Shown: positions 61,962 through 64,000 of the stretch, piece by piece
How the letters are laid out: the number at the start of each line of letters is the position of its first letter
Position numbering within the stretch: the stretch's first letter is position 1
Assembly: GCF_024505185.1 (NCBI RefSeq)
Contig: NZ_JANIBJ010000001.1
Location: 202,117-266,116, forward strand
DNA: 64,000 nt
Direction: 5' to 3'
From: Methylomonas subterranea
Lineage (GTDB): Bacteria > Pseudomonadota > Gammaproteobacteria > Methylococcales > Methylomonadaceae
Made by a program: the position numbers and the translations under genes
The notes under the pieces: generated by a model
The model's input: only the letters and a program-made list of their open reading frames with translations
The model's database searches: none
Told to the model about the DNA's origin: nothing

Positions 61962-62008
61962 CGTTAGGGGCGGAATCCTAACGATAGGGAAACATTTTTG
62001 GAGAGTAT

Positions 62009-62980
62009 ATGAACGTCGAAAATTCGGCCGCCGACCATGCGGATACTATTGTGGTAGGCATCAGCAGTTGTTTGTTGGGTAACGCGGTTCGCTACGATGG
62101 CGCTCACAAATACCACAGTTATATCGAGCGCACCCTGGGACAGTATTTCCAGTTCAGGGCCTTTTGCCCGGAAGTGGAAGCCGGCCTGGGCGTACCGCGT
62201 CCGGCGGTGCAGTTGCGGGAAATCGGCGCGAGTATCAGGGTGGTGGGGGTTAAGGATCACAGTTTGGATGTCACCGAAGCCTTGCGGGAAGCGGCTGAAA
62301 AACAAAGCGTCTGGCTGGATGGCTTATGCGGTTATATTCTGAAAAAGGATTCGCCCAGTTGCGGCATGGCGCGGGTCAAGGTTTATAAAAACGATATCCC
62401 GGCCCGCGCCGGGGTAGGGGTGTTTGCCGATTATCTGCAAGAGCATTTTCCGACCTTGCCGGTCGAGGAAGAAGGCCGCTTGGGCGATCCGGGCTTGCGG
62501 GAGAATTTCATCCAGCGGGTATTCGTGCGTCATCGTTGGCGGCGGCTTTGCCGGGCCCCGCTGACCGCGCACGGCTTGATGCGCTTTCACAGCCGGCATA
62601 AATTGATTGCGATGAGCCACGAGCAAAATCGGGCCAGGGAGTTGGGACGGCTGGTTGCCGAAGCGCGGGCCGATAATATCGAGGAAATCGGCCAACGCTA
62701 CATCGCGGGCTTGATGGCCTGTCTTAAAATCGTGGCCACCCGAGGTAATCACGTCAATGTATTGCAGCATATTCAGGGTTATCTGAAGCGCAACATCGAT
62801 GGCGACGACAAACAGGAATTGGTGGACACCATCGAGAGTTATCGGGCGGGCAGTGTGCCCTTGATCGTACCGTTGACCTTGCTGCGGCATCACTTTCGCA
62901 AACAGCCGGATGCCTTCATCGACGAGTCTTTTTACATGACTCCGCATCCCGCCGAATTATCGTTGCTGAACGAAATATAA
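62009..62980 (+). CDS. DUF523-DUF1722 protein (YbgA-like fusion), 323 aa
   Basis: The N-terminal DUF523 domain (VVGISSCLLGNAVRYDGAHKYHSYIERTLGQYFQFRAFCPEVEAGLGVPRP, then GYILKKDSPSCGMARVKVY) is followed by DUF1722 (RVFVRHRWRRLCRAPLTAHGLMRFHSRHKLIAMSHEQNRARELGRLV, ending LITPLTLLRHHF-like). The cysteines in SSCLLG, FCPE and SPSCGM may bind a metal. E. coli encodes the DUF1722 protein YbgA directly before photolyase, so the occurrence about 4.4 kb from phrB here is suggestive. The role is unknown. TTGGAG precedes the ATG. Confidence 0.88.
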   Translation: MNVENSAADHADTIVVGISSCLLGNAVRYDGAHKYHSYIERTLGQYFQFRAFCPEVEAGLGVPRPAVQLREIGASIRVVGVKDHSLDVTEALREAAEKQSVWLDGLCGYILKKDSPSCGMARVKVYKNDIPARAGVGVFADYLQEHFPTLPVEEEGRLGDPGLRENFIQRVFVRHRWRRLCRAPLTAHGLMRFHSRHKLIAMSHEQNRARELGRLVAEARADNIEEIGQRYIAGLMACLKIVATRGNHVNVLQHIQGYLKRNIDGDDKQELVDTIESYRAGSVPLIVPLTLLRHHFRKQPDAFIDESFYMTPHPAELSLLNEI

Positions 62981-63060
62981 GCGGGTCGTTTACAATAGAC
63001 ATCTTACCGTCATCTTCGCGATGATCTTATTTTCAGAATAATTATAAACAGGACGCTGTA

Positions 63061-64000
63061 ATGGAAACCGTGCAAAAACTTGTGCCTTTTTTTGAAGAAT
63101 TGCTGCAACACTGGTACCAACTGACCCTGCATAACCGGGAATATGCCATTAGTCTGGCGCTTTCCGTCTGGCTGCTGACAGCCATCTTTTATAGTATCCG
63201 GATCGGGTTTTTAAAACGAAACATCATTCAGGCCAATCAGGCCAAGAAGCAAACCCAGGAAGGTCTGGAGCAGGCCAATCAGCAAATCGAAGCCTTGCGT
63301 CAGCAGTTGGCGGAAGCCGAAGAGGCCAAGCTGGCCGCCGAACAAACCGCGCAAGCAGAGTCGCAACGGGCCTTGGGTTTCGAATCGCGCTTGAACGGCA
63401 GCAAACGGCTGGTGGCGGACAGTCTGGTCAATTTAGTCGATTGTTTCGAATTGAATTTGCATAACCTGCCGGCGGCCGATGCGGAAAACCTGTTGCCCGA
63501 GTTCGAGGCCGTCATTGCCCGGGTTGCCGAGCGTTTCCGGGGCGAGCAACAGGCCAAAACCCAGTTGCAGTTAAACCTGCATGCCGAGTCCGCCAAATTG
63601 GCCGAGAAAGATATGTTGATCGCCAGTCTGGAAAATCGTCTGGACACCCAGACGCAGCAATTGGTCAAACTGGAACTGGCCGTCGAACAATACGAAACGG
63701 CGCAAAAACAGCTGGAACGCGACAGGCAACAACAGGCTATCCAGTTGCAACAGCGGCAAGCCGAGGAAAAACCGGCGGCTCCGGCCCCACTCCCTGCCCA
63801 GGCGCCGATCCAGGCGGAAGTCAAATCAGCGCCGGAGCCGGTTAAGCCGGCGCCGGTCGTTGAGAGACTGCCGGAAATCGTAGCGGCCGCACCGGCCAAT
63901 CAAGTCCAGCCCGCCCCAGTGGCGGCAAAGCCGCAAACCGTTGTTTCCGAATCCGCGAAAAAACCGGCGGCGCAAACAGCCAAACCGGCGCCGGCCGACA
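63061..64000 (+). CDS. Membrane-anchored coiled-coil protein (partial, runs off the window)
   Basis: Starts at ATG 63061 (METVQKLVPFFEELLQHW) and stays open to the last base, at least 313 residues. One membrane segment (AISLALSVWLLTAIFYSIRI) is followed by a long coiled coil (QAKKQTQEGLEQANQQIEALRQQLAEAEEAKL and further Q/E/L heptads). A Pro-Ala-rich linker (PAAPAPLPAQAPIQAEV, KPAPVVERL) continues past the end. This layout suggests an envelope-spanning scaffold. The C-terminal domain, which would identify it, is outside the window. Confidence 0.8.
   Translation, partial: METVQKLVPFFEELLQHWYQLTLHNREYAISLALSVWLLTAIFYSIRIGFLKRNIIQANQAKKQTQEGLEQANQQIEALRQQLAEAEEAKLAAEQTAQAESQRALGFESRLNGSKRLVADSLVNLVDCFELNLHNLPAADAENLLPEFEAVIARVAERFRGEQQAKTQLQLNLHAESAKLAEKDMLIASLENRLDTQTQQLVKLELAVEQYETAQKQLERDRQQQAIQLQQRQAEEKPAAPAPLPAQAPIQAEVKSAPEPVKPAPVVERLPEIVAAAPANQVQPAPVAAKPQTVVSESAKKPAAQTAKPAPAD

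Overview
The window reads as a chromosomal segment of a gammaproteobacterium. Supporting signs are the C-terminus of a class I adenylate cyclase, the rpoZ-spoT-ridA-recG block, a birA-coaX-SPOR block, TusD/TusC, BepA, MsrP/MsrQ and an hflK-hflC-ftsH set. The gene style, with many PilZ, GGDEF and RTX genes and the repeat families seen, would fit a Methylomonas-like member of the Methylococcales. That placement is inference, because no methane-oxidation gene is present.

Layout. 1-1.25 kb: end of adenylate cyclase, a PilZ protein and a YbdD-like mini-protein. 1.36-1.88 kb: an orphan VgrG/gp5-type beta-prism protein. 2.26-6.12 kb (minus): a transport operon of a CPA2 antiporter, two DUF1538 membrane proteins, a PII-like protein and a CBS protein. 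6.19-8.18 kb (minus): AguB and AguA of the agmatine-to-putrescine route. 8.47-18.07 kb: an EamA transporter with a clear sigma70 promoter, a RimK-like ligase, recG, ridA, spoT, rpoZ, a probable Hfq-type small RNA and bepA. 18.2-22.15 kb (plus): tusD, tusC, a PilZ protein, birA, coaX and a SPOR-like protein.

22.2-31.6 kb is a divergent signalling cluster. The minus operon encodes an Hpt-REC-REC-kinase, a PAS-kinase-REC-REC and a PilZ-zinc-REC protein. The plus operon encodes a PAS kinase and a 1110-residue REC-PP2C-REC-PAS-GGDEF-EAL protein. Together they could link phosphorelay signalling to cyclic-di-GMP.

31.8-44.4 kb is an accessory island. It holds a giant RTX protein, apparently frameshifted, with two CBM60-like modules; two unknown exported or membrane proteins; two nearly identical 670-bp RAYT/REP elements; decayed fragments of a second RTX gene; and three degenerate copies of an about 150-bp repeat.

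44.4-58.1 kb looks like a light and photo-oxidative stress cluster and is the most interesting part. A CarH/LitR-type B12 photoreceptor repressor with all its cobalamin ligands visible is transcribed divergently from a divergent sigma70-family factor. Downstream on the plus strand come hflK-hflC-ftsH, a small membrane protein, an SRPBCC protein, a short LOV blue-light protein, a sterol-desaturase-family enzyme, msrP-msrQ, a TIGR01777 epimerase-like protein, a membrane protein, DNA photolyase and the lipocalin Blc. The sequence supports two light sensors of different chemistry plus light-damage repair functions; their co-regulation is inferred.

58.2-61.3 kb (minus) is a four-gene operon of exported or membrane proteins of unknown function. 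61.6-62.0 kb is a tandem repeat with a nested palindromic insertion. 62.0-63.0 kb is a DUF523-DUF1722 (YbgA-like) gene, and the window ends inside a membrane-anchored coiled-coil protein.
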